The notes under the pieces: generated by a model
Told to the model about the DNA's origin: nothing
Database searches by the model: none
Seen by the model: only the letters and a program-made list of their open reading frames with translations
Origin: Chrysogorgia sp. JL179-B06
Lineage: Eukaryota > Cnidaria > Anthozoa > Scleralcyonacea > Chrysogorgiidae
NCBI GenBank assembly: GCA_035772405.1
Contig: JAYKKM010000428.1
Coordinates: 2,331,001 to 2,395,000 of the forward strand
Reading direction: 5' to 3'
DNA: 64,000 nucleotides
Part shown: positions 11,601-25,700 of the stretch, one piece after another
Position numbering within the stretch: position 1 is the first letter of the stretch
How the letters are laid out: every line of letters begins with the position of its first letter
Translations under genes and position numbers: made by a program

Positions 11601-14600
11601 TTTTGCATTCAAAAGGCAGCGTTTAGGAATGTGAAAATTAAAAAATACAGATACAGATGGCTATAATTTATATTGATCGTGGGCAACCGCCATAGAACAG
11701 CTAATTGAAGACAAAGGTCAAAGACTGGTTTCGAAAATAATATATTCAAATTAGTGCCAGTACGGCGGAATTTTATTAATGCATTAAGTTCGATAAAAGC
11801 CGATGAACTTATTGTTTGAAAGTGACATCGAAGCACATGATATAAAGTTCTTATCGATCATATGCCGATTAAATTACACATTCGACAAAATGAAATTTGA
11901 AACGCCATACTTACCCATTGAGATTTACCTACAATAGGCCGCTTCACTTAACTTTTCTGTTTACTTCAGCGGTATTAGATTAATCATTAAAATATTTCTT
12001 CCTGTCTCTAATAGAATTGAAACACTGCACATCCTCATGGATACGCGTTAAGTTGTCGCTCTCGTGTACTTCACTCGATATAGCTCAACAGGTACAGCAG
12101 CGTACCCGAATCCCGAAAGTGCCATTTCAAACGAACCCTGCTGCACTCAATAACTATCAACAATACCACACACCTTCTTTATTAAGCCTGGTTTCCATAT
12201 GATCGCTTCGATCGCTGCGATCTATCAATTTTAAAACCGGCGATCGTAGCGATCATATGGAAACCACACGCTCAGCGATCGCAGCGATCGCGGAGATAGA
12301 AAATGTTCTATCTCGGCGATCGCAGCGATTATATGGAAACACTGGTTCAGCGACGCCGATCCTGGCGATCTCAGCGATCGGTATGTACTCCAGCGACATT
12401 CGGCTATATCTATAAATCACCTTACAGTAATAAGATTAAACGGTTCTTTCATTGCATACATAACGCAAATTTAGATGAATCAGTGAAACTAAAGCATTTT
12501 ATGTAAATATTTTATGTAAATAGCTGTAAAAGAATTTTATCTGTCTTGAAGACGAAGCTGTGCCCGAAGCTGAGGGACGACAGTGTGAAAAGCTTCAAGC
12601 TCTTCTCTCGAAATATCTCGAAATATCTGTCGAACTCAAAAACGATGTTTTCTTGGCGCAAGTTCGTCCAAACAAACTGCGACGAGATTTAAGGCAGTAC
12701 TTTTAAAATGCAATCCGAACGAGTTCTTTTTATGGGAGGCCGATTATACGTTAGGATTCGAGTTAGGATTTCTTTCATATCTTTCTGTGTAAATGCGGTG
12801 TCTAAAGTTATCGTCATTAAAAACCGGTGAACTTTACGGCAGTTTTGGTCGACGCGAATCTTTGCCACAAATCTCTCCTAACGGGGTAGGGTGGGTGGCA
12901 GCAATACAAAATATAAATGTATATATGTGTCATATTCTCTTGCCGCCGGCAATATTTACAATGTGTGCTCCTGTCTGTCTGTCAAAAATCTTCTTGTCTG
13001 TCAAAAAAGTTACGCGATTACGAAAATTCAAAATGGCGGATTTATAAGGGCAAAAAGTCGAACCTTTTAATTTTATCTGACTAAACACGCATTCAGTATT
13101 GTAGGTAAATCTATAATGCTTATTATAGGTAAATGCTTTTGGCAGTGGATCGATGTTAGACTCTTTTTCAAGAAACAGGCCAAGTATGAGTTTTAAAGTG
13201 ACAGATTCCACACTCTCGTCAATACTGGAGTTAATAGCTCAGTATGATCCTTCCAAACAGTATACGGTATGGAATCTGGGCCCATAGCTGTCCTTTTGAT
13301 ATGTCGAAGAGAATTCCACACTTGCCATTCATTAACCGTTGGGATTTCTACATCGTCATCAATGTCCTGCGGTAGTGGATTTACATAGCTGTTATCTGTG
13401 CACACATTGCCAAAGTAAGTATTTAAGTCACGAAGTGAATTATGATCGAGAGAGGTAACAGCTCTCTGACGGCGCCGCGATATATTGTCCACTCTTTTCC
13501 ACCAATCTCGTGTACCAACATCCTTTAAAGAGTTCGTTCTATTTTGGTTGATAACTGCTGAGATCCGTTTATTTAATACAATAAAACGATCTTTATTGTA
13601 TCATGGAAAAATGGCGGGAATGATCATCGTATTAAATGTCTACCTTTGCCTGTTGGCCACTGGCGCTTTGTATACTAGAATCGTAAAACTAATACCTTGC
13701 GTGATTGTGTATATTCGCATCGTTCTTATTTTTAAAGGCACGTATATATCTCTATTTTGTTAAATATATGAATTGAAGAAAGTTGAATATAAAAGTTTTA
13801 AAATTGTTATGAACAATTGCTATTGGTTTCGATATCCCGATTTATTATTGAAGCATTCAATTGATGTACGTGTTGCGTGCTTTTGAGTTTGCATGTTCAA
13901 TTCGCGTTCATCGGTTTGCGTAATTTACATTACAGTACTAAGTGTAAGAGGGAGGATTGTAAAACATGCGAAAGGAATATTTACTTTTATAGAAGTAGAA
14001 TCTTCAGTTAAAAAGTGTTAGAAGTGGTAGGGTTGCAATGGCTTTCGTCTAATAAACTTTAATTTCACAATAACCTATCTCGTTTCACTATCTTTTTGGT
14101 GGTAACGGCCGCCCATAAAAGTGATGTTGTGGTTTTTCATGCGTAAGCTGGGAAAGGTGTAATTAGTTACATTTGAGAAACAGAACGAGTTGATGGGGCG
14201 TATTTAGCGTTGGGCAAAGTGAGTGTAAAATATTTGAAGGAAAGGTGTCGGATTTTCATGAGACGATATAGAAGTAGGCAATGTGGGGCGGTATGGATAA
14301 TTAGATTGCGAAGGTTTATTGTGATAGGTATTTTAAGCTTATAGACTACATTTGGTGACTTGAAGATAAATTTCGTGAGGAAATAAAATGTCATTAAAGA
14401 ATTTGTTCGATTCGGAGATGCAGAATTACAGGAAGGAAGAATTAGTTAAAGAGAGAAGAGAATTACTGGAATTATTGGACGGAGATTTGTTTCACGGGGT
14501 TCGCGTTTGGCCGGCCGCATGGTGGATGCAGAAGGCTTTCTAGGCAAAGGCGATCTGCGATGAAGAAACTTTTAAAGTAACATTGTTTTTATTGGAATGA

Positions 14601-17600
14601 CTGGGCGCCTAATGTAATTGGAAAGTAGGTGATGTTGTCAGTCATGTAGTGAAATAAATGTTGGGAAAGAAAAGAAAAGAGCAAGGCAAATAGATTTTAT
14701 CGTGGAAAATTTGAAAAGGAAGAAAGACAAATGGTTTTATTTGCCGACATGTTAATTTTCGCACTTAAAGGCAAATGGTATTGAATAGTCAAGGGGAAAT
14801 TGATGATATGTTATGTAAATGTGTGAAAGCAATTGCATTGGCATTTGGGAATGGATAGTTTTTAGGAGTTTTGGATGTTTTGAAAAGGCATGTAATTATT
14901 GCGTTCGACGAAGGAGAACGCATTCTAATCTTGCATGTCATGGGTTACTGTGCTTTACAGCTAAAAGAAATCAAGATAAAACTTTACCTTTTTTAATAAA
15001 TTACCGGAGTAAATAATGGAAAGCGTATGTGTATGTTGATCTGAAATCCTTAGAGTTTTCGACTTATATACGTATATACGATCATTTTAACACAGTGACG
15101 TACGAATGCTATTTTATCTTGGTTCTCATGTTTCAACTTTGATTTTGTTGCTCATACCCTAATAACATAATATAAGACTAGGAGTGGAGTCTTGCTGCCT
15201 CGGGACTGACACAGGAGCAGTGGGTACGAGGTCGGGCCAAATCGAACATCACGTTCATAATATTTGCTGAATTGAACGACTTATCTGGCGGTCATATTTC
15301 AAATCGTACAAACGAACGGGATTACCTTTCTAATATTAAAATAGCATACGTAAATCATGCGGGATCCGATGTCACAGTTGTCAAAAACATTGAGGTTATC
15401 GTGTCTCCTTCGCCCTTCGGTAGTATCGTTTGTTGCCGTGTTCCACTCGATAACAATCTAAACCATGTATCAAGGCGATCATATAGCACATTATAGCCTT
15501 CTAATATTAAAATAACATACGGTAATGATATGGCGCGTTTATAATGTCAAAATTCAGTATGACCATTTGTACGCCATACATCTAATTCGAACAACATTTA
15601 CTCGAAACGAGCAAGCCTCGCGAAGTTGTAAATTTTCCATTCAAGCGATACTTTTGGAAAATCGAACTTGACGTTTGTAATATTTCTGAATTGAACTTAA
15701 GACGCTGTAATATATTTATTAGCTTTATTTATTTTCATAATTCGTTACAGCATAATTTTATGTTTATAAACCAATCTTCATTCACCACTTGCTCGTCCAC
15801 ATGCGTCGAATGGACAACCGACAACATTCAGGCTGATGGGTTATCGGCCGAACGCGTCAACATATATCGGCATATATCGGCGGTCCCGATATAAATATCA
15901 TTATCGCTTTTCTACTTGTGACATTTCCTTTTGTTTGTCAAGAAAAACGCGACGGATATATTCTTCCATAATGAATTTGATGTGGCGAATGACATATTTC
16001 TCGTTATAGGTGAGACAATTTTTTGAGTTGCGACTTCCGTCATTCGTAGTTACGCCGACACATCTTTGCCCAATAATATACAATATCTTCCAGAAGTAGA
16101 ACGTTGCAACAAGTGTATTTTCACTCTGGAAAATTTAGAATGTTGTTGTTTTTTTCTTTCTAAAATTACGCGATTGTAGTTGAACGCATTTTAAAAGCCA
16201 GAGACATGTGAGCAACAGTCTCAAATAGTCAGATTGCATTGACACCCCAGCTCATCCGCCCTTCGAACCGACGCAAACATGAAGCCTAATGCGAAGTGAA
16301 GTTTGGCCCCAAATTCAACTGTTAAGAATTTATGGTGACCAATATATCGGTAACCAGCGATAAATCGGTCGATCAGATAGTAAATCGTATCGAAATTTAT
16401 GGGATCGGTAAATGATCGGCTCATGATCACTAAAAGTGATGAATATTAATTGCTGATGATATATTGGCAATGCTGCGTGGTTTATAAATAGAACGAAGCA
16501 ATAACATATATGATAGTGATATGTTGGGAATAAGTGATAAAAATATGTTGGCAATAAGTGATATATGCATATTAGATGTGTGAAGTTGATCGTGCAGGTT
16601 GTTGTAGTCTTGAGAAAGACTGTTGTTGGTGACTGACGTTTCGACGGCCTCAGCGGCGGTCATCTTCAGAGTCTAGGATGACTCTGAAGATGACCGCCGC
16701 TGAGGCACGCTTGCGACGTGGTTTATAAATAGAACGAAGCAATAACATATATGATAGTGATATGTTGGCAATAAGTGATATATGTATATGTTGCTTCGTG
16801 GTTTATAAATAGAACGAAGCAATAACACATGATAGTGATGTAATGTTAGGAGTATATGCGGCGTAACCATGTATAAACCTCACCAATTTCACGATTCGTC
16901 ACGATCGGACAAATCGGACGATTGGACGGACTTTTCCCTGTACCTCTTCTACCTAAGTCACATGCAGCGTAACCATGTTAACGTCACCAATTTCACGATT
17001 CGTCACGATCGGACAATTACTTCCTACTTATTTATTAACTTTACAACCATACAAGATTACAAGAATGCAAATATACAGTAAATAAAGAGTGCAATACTTG
17101 AACACGATTGAAGATTTGAAGGAATGATCAACAGGACAGGAGTCCCATGTGAAGACCAACCGAACAAAAAATTACATAATAAACATATATATATATAAGT
17201 AAAAACACAATAAAAAAAACTAATACACAAATTACATAAGAATAAAGATTTAAGAGCAACAACTTGGATTGAAAGAACGACATTTAGAACAGAAACTTTT
17301 CCAGGTGCGCAGTCTATTAACATCGAAATTGGAGTCTAACTTAGAAGAGTAGTGAATATAAAGTTTATGTTTAAAAGTGGAAACAGAAGTAGTATTACGA
17401 ACTATCGGAGAGATATCGTTCCAGAGAAATACAATTCTGTTGAAAAAAGAATTTCTAAAAAGAGAAGTCCTACAAGGATTGGCTTCAAGCAAGTTGTTTT
17501 GACTTGAACGAGTGCGAGACGAGCGAATAGAAGAAAAAGTAACAAAACGGGAGATATCTAGATCGTAGAGACCTTGTTTGCACTTAAAAAAGAAGAGAAG

Positions 17601-19511
17601 ATCCTTAATTTCAAGCCAATACGATATCGGTAATAAGTTAAGCCTTTTAAGACGGTCAGTGTAAGACGATTCATAATCTTGGAGTATGAATTTAGTGGCT
17701 CGTCTCTGAACACCCTCAAGAAGTGAAACTACTCAGCATCATGCGGTATCAAGTTACGGTTTCACGAATCGTACGAATCGTACGAATGGAATCTATTCGA
17801 CAGTATTGGACATGTATGATTAAAATTGCCGAGTATGGGAGGAATGAGTTGAGACAGCTTTTGGCTTCATAATCTCAACAAGCTTGGCTCGGATTTGTTT
17901 CTCTTGAGGCCAGACGTCATAACCTCCGTTTTAATCCCTTGCTAAGTTTCGCAATTTTAGTGGCGGCGTATTACGTAATGGCCTTTTTCTCGAGGAATTT
18001 TGAGATGAAATTTCACATGATTTATAATAAGAAGGCATCCTTTTTCGTCGAGGAATCACTCGATTTCATAGTAAAATAAATTCAGGAAAATGCAACGTAA
18101 CGAATCATAGGAAAACGTTTTCATTTAATTTAATTTAAATTATTATCTTTGCCATGGTATACATATTACAAACAATGACATGATATACAGACATTAAGGC
18201 CCTGTTCACACCATACCGGATTCAATTTGCATCGAATTACTTTTCATACCAGATAGGCGTTCTGTTCACACGGCTCCAGAGCAATCCGATACGTTGTGTA
18301 TCGTTTTTGCGCAGCGATTTCACTCCGTTTTGAAGGTGGTATGAAAACGAATCGGATAACTTTTGTGCTCGTGTGAAAGAACGAATCCGATACGCTTCGC
18401 TCCGAAAGAGAAATATAAAAGATGGCGGGAGACACATTTGTGAAAGTATTCCTTTCGATGATGACAGCGTTTACAAACATGATCCACTTGCAAATTCACG
18501 CGATACTGGATTAGTTTACGAATCCAATACAAAGTGAATCCGGTATCGTGTGGACGGGACCTAAGACAACAGGCTGAGTGACCGCAATAGCTAATGCCAA
18601 TTACTGTGGCCCACAAAACAAATACAAATGATTCTCACATTAATATCAATCTAAAAAGTACTCATGATGAATGTTAGGATACACATTATGGTTAGTATAC
18701 ATAGTTAGTGGCAGGTTCGTAAGGTTCCGAGCTGTATTACATTTAACACACACACTTTTCCAAGTGTGTGGGTCGTCTACGTTCAGGGCCGTAGCTAACA
18801 CGTCATAATGGGGGGGGTGTCAACCCAAAATTTCCGAATGAAATATCCCCCCCCCCCAATTCTTGCAATAATAATCACAATACTTTGCCAAAACGACAAG
18901 GAGAAAAACCATTTTTTATCACAGTTATGGTAGTAACGGTACTGCATTTACCAGTCATATACTAAAACTATTGCACAAAATGTGACCAATTACTTCCAGT
19001 AGCTCAGTTAAGTATAAGACATAATTACAATGTTCGTCACACGATATCTGCATGTTAACTTACGTTCAACTGACAAGTTTTCTGTTACCACTACATTTAA
19101 TGTACATCTAAGTAGTATATTTTTGACATAATCTCTTAAAATAGTCTTAAAGAAAACGGGTCCCAATTTAACGAATAGAACTGTGAATTGTGAACTGTGT
19201 ACCCCTTCGCTACGGCCCTGTCTACGTTATAAGTATTTTGTAATATAATTTCTAACGTTATATTTTTGTGTTTGAGTTTTGTTTTTGTGTTTTTTATTGT
19301 TTTAAGGACACTATTTCTGAAGAATTATTTATATTTATGAATTTGTTACCTTGGTACCAGCTCGAAGATGTTGCCAAGAGTTGTTTTAAATACAGGAATA
19401 TAGTTTTGAGAATTTCCTTCATCATCTGTTAATGACAATAAAATATTTTACAGTTGTAGCCAAAGAAAAAGAGTTAATTCGTATTTATGAAAAAAGTAAT
19501 TCGTTTACCGG

Positions 19512-19548
<37 letters not shown>

Positions 19549-19667
19549 GTAATGGAAACTTTATTCATTTATGATTAACGTATACTACAGTGATAAACCT
19601 CTCTTTTACAGGTAGTTTACCAATGTCTACTTGAATTAACACTATATGGTATAAAAATATTAGTATG

Positions 19668-19705
<38 letters not shown>

Positions 19706-22700
19706 CATAATGAAAGCCACGAAGAATTTGTTGCAACCTTGATAGCCATTATTGCTTCATGCTCTGCTATTCATTGAATAAAACTACATATACATGGACG
19801 ATACATGGACGATCGTTAAGCTCGTATCCTCAGAAAATGTTTCTGAGTCCCGGACACGAATCGAACCTGTAACCTTCTGATTGATGGTGAGACGCTCTAA
19901 CCATTGAGCTAACGAGACTTAGATGGAGAACGAAGGTGATGTACTGGTTCGATTGATATATGTACTACAGCAGTGTATATATTAACACATCATATCTACT
20001 CCGCTAAAGTGCTCACTTCACAGTTCGCAGTCATTCGCAATCAGTTCGCAATCATAAGTTCGCAGAATAAGTTAGTTTATGGAGATGTTTTACACCCGGT
20101 AGAGGGTTTTTGATACCGGCACGAGCGCCCAAAAACCGCGCCAAAAATAATAAATTCTACATTTCTTCACTATGGATATTTATTTCTCTCAAGGTTAGAC
20201 GTAACCTACAAAAAACATTTAACAACCATCTGTAGCTGTATCGCACTTGGTCTGCTGCCCAATGTTGTTGTTGTATAGTTTCGTGTATTGGAAGATTTCT
20301 GCAAAGTGGATAAATACAGTATAGTTCTACGGAACCTAAAATCGATTTATAGTTTATTTTAACGTAGAAACTGGCATTTTTTGGTATAAAACCCATGTAT
20401 GTGATAATATGTCGGTTTCGTTTTAATTAAGCTCCAGCCACAACGGTTTCTTTCAGGTTTGGTGTGTTTTTCCAAAGAAAAAACGGTACGCCCAAAAACA
20501 CTTTGTATACGGCCTTTCCCCTGCAGTAATGATACTTCCACACTGGTTGGGTGGTATTCTCCTGAGTTTATCCTTCTCTGCTACTATGCCATTCACATAA
20601 TGTTAATTAGTCAAATCAATCTTCCAAGAATTATCTCAGGTTCTGTTCAAACTGGTTGGTACAAACAATAAACTAACAGTATACAGTACCTCTCAGAATA
20701 ACTGCAAGTCGTTCACCAGTTGGATCCCATGCCATCGACTTGACATATCCACCAATACTTTGTGCAAAATAAATTAACCATGGTGAAAAAGTATAGAATA
20801 AAACAATTACAACACAATTGTTAAAATGACATACAGTATTACCTTACTGATTTCCCATCAACCATCCATGAATGTTCTGATAGATCTGCACACTTCACTG
20901 CCATTTTGGCACCTCCAATATCAAAGTTTTCCATACCTGTGTTCCCTAAAACAAAAATGCAAAATTATTAGTGCAATGTTTGTGTTACCGTAGAATCTCG
21001 AAATTAGCCGTCCCCTCGAAAGTAGCGTATAAATAAGTTGTAACATCTGTTTAACAATTTATTTTGAATGGCATCGATTAAAATGGCATGTTTCAGCCTT
21101 AGCTTTATCCAATACGGTATATTATTATCATTGGATAATAAGTAACAACTCTTATGTAATTTAATCAAAACAAAACAAAACTTTGAAACGTTGTACAAAA
21201 TGTACAGTATAGTGGTTAAAACTTGGCCGATGCTAAAAATAACAACCCGAAAGTAAGCGCCCTCCGAAAGTAACCGCCCCTCCGAGGTCAGTAATTAAAA
21301 CTGTTGTTCGAGGGTTAGTATGAGGGTTAATATGAGGGTGAGGGTTATTTTTCAAACTTTTATACCAACCCTCACCCTAATATTAACCCTCATGCCGCAA
21401 GTCGATGGGGTAGGGGTGAGTTGGGACCATTTCTTAATATTTTGGTTTAGTGAGCATTAGGCGGGGGGTTAGCGTTATAGGACAACACGTTTGGCGGGGG
21501 TTTGGGATTAAGGTGATTGGTTTCTCCTCGTCAGGGCAATGTATTTTCTGTTCTTTATATCAATATGTACTATAAGTACCTATCACTCAATGACGTCAAA
21601 GTTGAAAAGAAACCCCCGCTGTACATCGAACCTGAGCCGTCGAGCAAACTCCAGAATGACAAAATGGCGGCATCCAGAAGCACTTACGAGAATGAAAACG
21701 TTATCTGCTCTTGTTTCTCAAGTAGAAGAGTAGATAGCGTAAACTATTAACATTTCTAAACATACTTAAAAGCCTTTTATTAAATGAGATACAGTTACCC
21801 TTTAAAAATTGCCGTATACGTCGAGTTATGGATGGCATTAATTGGGAAACTCCGACACAACTGCCCGCGTACATCCCGAAGTCGCCGGAGCACGGCAAAC
21901 TATATGAACCATTTCTTACTTTTTAACCATTTCTTACTTTTTTACCAACAGGTTAGTAAACATACCAACAGGTTAGTAAACATACCAACAGGTTAGTAAA
22001 TATACCAACAGCTTAGTAAACATACCAACAGGTAAGTAAATATACCAACAGCTTAGTAAATATACCAACAGGTTAGTAAACATACCAACAGCTTAGTAAA
22101 CATACCAACAGGTTAGTAAATATACCAACAGCTTAGTAAATATACCAACAGGTTAGTAAACATACCAACAGCTTAGTAAACATACCAACAGGTTCACAGA
22201 ATCTAAGGTAATATAAATTTCTTTCCTCAGCAACAGAAAAAACAAGAAATTTCCCATCAGGACTCCAGCATGCTGCCTAGATTGGAAACGAAGTAAAGTT
22301 GATAAAATAATTGCAGTTGCAGTGTTGGTCTAATCATGTTGAGTTCAGTAAAAACGGATATATACCTGACATCGTGATGCTAAATTTGTCCATTTTTCAC
22401 ACCTCCATTTTTGTGTTTCCCATATCCTGATAATTGTCAATAAATTGTTATTGTAGTTGTTATTTTTATTTGTATTTGTATAAACAAGGAAAGTGCTATT
22501 GGTTTGCTACAAGAGAAGACATTTTCACAAGCAGAAGACCCATCCCCGACATATTGTACAGTAAGTTAGACGATACATGGACGATCGTCAAGCCCGGATA
22601 GGAATCGAACCTGTAACCTTCTGATTGCCGGTGAGACGCTCTAACCATTGAGCCACCGAGACTCAGATGGAGAACGAAAGTTACAATGATGTATTGGTTC

Positions 22701-25700
22701 GATTGATATATGTACTGCCTATGCGGCAGTCACTATATATCGGTAAGGTTTGGATGTGTTAATATACACACTGCTATAGCAGTGTTAATATACATGTGTT
22801 AATATACACACTACAGCAGTGTGTATATTAACACATATAAGTATAAGTTACAGGTTCTAAAGATTTTTGGTGAAGGAAAATTTCGAGTGTTGGAATATAT
22901 ACATTTTAAGACCAAACCCGGACCAGTTGCAAAAAATGCAACTAAGGGGCTGATTACATGGAGAAATTCCAGCCCGGGCTGAGATTTCAGCCCGGCTACT
23001 GAGCTATGGTAAACTACGGAGTATGGAAAATCATTTAAATAGCTTTTGTTTTTATGCCATATTTGTTACCGCTTGACCGCTTTCGACACCGTGATTTCTA
23101 TTCTCCCTCTTTACCATACCTCAGTAGCCGGGCTGAAATCTCAGCCCGGGCTGAAATTTCTCCATGTAATCAGCCCCTTAAGCCTGGTTTCCATATGGTC
23201 GCTGCGCTGTCTTTACGGTCGCAGAAGTGAAGCAGTGAAGCGTGTTTCTTTTGTTATGACAAAAGAAACACGCTTCACTGCTTCACTTCCGCGACCGTAA
23301 AGACAGCGTAGCGACCATATGGAAACCAGGCTTTAGAGGCCTTCTGGCTGGAATTGAACCCGCGACCCTGCGATGCTAGTGCAGTGCTCTGACCACTAAG
23401 CTACGGAAGCCGTTGCCGAGAGCCTAGTCACGAGTTCTGTATATATGGTGGTGGTAATGCCGGGATAAGATTCTGGGTATATTATAGGTAATATTTTGGC
23501 ATTTCACTCGATTAAATTACACTCAGGTTCTAAGGATTTTTGGTGAAGGAAAATTTCGAGTGTTGGAATATATACATTTTAAGACCAAACCGGGACCAGT
23601 TGCGAAAAATGCAACTTCAAGGCCTAATGTAACTTAAGTTTAAGTAAGTTTAATACTTAAACCGAGGTAACTACGCTGGTTATTTACCAAGGCCCGAGGT
23701 AAATAACCTAGCGTAATTACCGAGGTTTCGGTAACTAACCTACAGTACTGCTCAGAAATAACCTAACCAAAAACGCGTTCTGAACGCGTTCCGAAAACTG
23801 ACAAAAGAACATAATTATCAAATTTATAGACGAATATGACTCAGATCGCCGGTTATCCAGGCGAAACAAATTATGGACAAAACGTCTTCAAGTTCCTCCA
23901 TAATTTATTTGACCGTGCCCTGCCGCGGTTTGGTTTTCGAACTCTTGTTTGGTTCACGAGCTCTTGCGCATTGCTGACCGCCACAGCTTGTGATACGAGT
24001 AGTTTCGCTACAACCTTAAGTCGTTTCGCTACACTACCGTATACACGAGTCTAATATGAATTTATATCTACGGAAACATGTCAATAAAAAACGACCTTCG
24101 AACATGAAATACCCGGTCGACGATATCACGATAGTATAAAGTTAGAAAGTAGAGTGCTGCGTAGACAGTGTTTTGGATATATAGCAAAGTGAAATAAAGG
24201 TGGTAGTAAAGGGTGCCAAGATTTTTAGTGACGAAATACTGACGTTTCGAGCGGAGCCCTTCATCAGAGTAAGACGTCCGCTCGAAACGTCAGTATTTCG
24301 TTTACCATTTTATAATTTTTTCCACGTTGATAATATCGTTTGCTAAAATTTGCTTTGCTCGCTTGCAAAAGATATTGACAACTATTCTATATTGACAAAG
24401 GCTTGCAACCGCAATTTACACAAGTGGCGGATGAGTGCTTGAAAATAATAAGTGATGATTCATAAAGATGTTAATTGCCGCGTGCCCATTATAAACTTCA
24501 CCCCGCGCTAGCCAATAGTCTATTCGCTCTCAATTTCTATGAGATGATAGATGACTCGGCCTTCGCCATCGTCATTTATTACATCATGATAGAAATTTCA
24601 AGCTCATATAATCTTTAAATATAAATTCGCCATCGACATAAAGGAACGCAGGCTCTGGGTACGAGATTGATTACATATTTATCAGAGCATATTTCAAGAT
24701 CAAAATTCAGAATAATTTCCAACTGACATGAAACCAAAACGAAACATAAACGTAGATGTAAACTCATATTAGTGTAGGAAACGACTTACCAATAAACCAT
24801 TAAAACGAAATCGTTTGTTGGTAAGTCGATACATATAGTTGTTACGCTGGAAGCGAAACGACTTTGTTTTACATACTGTAGCAAAACGACTTCTGGTTGT
24901 AGCGAAACGACTTGTAGCGAAACGATGAAATGTCATTGCACACATTACAATGTGCTGCGATTTTTTCTTGGATTAACCTAATAACGAAAAATTATATTAA
25001 AATAATAGGGCGTTCATGGTTCTAGGACGTGAGTTGCTTAAAGTGCCTATCCAGCCTGTGGGGATTTTACATATTTGTGATCTTTGGATTCTCCTGAGAA
25101 AAATTGTAATATATCTTGTTGTTCGAAAATTTCATCTTCACGCCCTTTTCCCCTCTAAAATTCACAGGAAGCGAAACGCAGGGACACGCGATATTTTTCG
25201 GAGTGATTCAGCAATGAAATACAGCGAAAGTTTGGCTTTGAACTTTAAACAGCCTGTTTAGACAAAATTCCTAAACATTTACTGTTGAATAACGCCGCAA
25301 AATATTGCGTGTCCCTGCGTTGACGTCACTTCCTGTGAACTTTAGCAGGGGGAAAAGGCATGAAGCTGCAATTTTCGAACAACAAGATATATCTTGTTCG
25401 AAAATTGCATTTCTTTTTGGTAGAAAATTGCATTTCTTTTTGGTAGAACCCAAAGATTACGAATACGTAAAATCCCCGCAGGCTGGATATGAACTTTAAG
25501 GTGGGTCTACTAAGAAAGCTTCAGGACAGCCGCATCTAGTGGCACCCACAACAAGTCCACAACACTGCTCAATCACGTGGTACCCATTGTCACACGGTGG
25601 AATCGTTAGGAAAACATGAAGAGAAAATTTCATTATGTGCCAACTACAAATACCTGATAAGAGAGGACTGTGTAGCAACAAATATCTTTGTATCACAAGG

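Noticed and set aside
11609..11836. AAAS exon candidate with PVFDL
   Set aside because: No splice sites and poor context; the exon at 19,350-19,425 fits in phase and homology.
23338..23415. A functional tRNA gene
   Set aside because: A and B boxes are present but no proper anticodon stem or acceptor pairing can be drawn, and related sequences occur elsewhere; SINE-like.
25496..25653. Continuation of the minus frame after AAAS exon 10 ([15 protein letters not shown]...) as coding
   Set aside because: A donor GTATTT ends the exon at 25,654 and the next blade continues in phase at 22,366-22,426.
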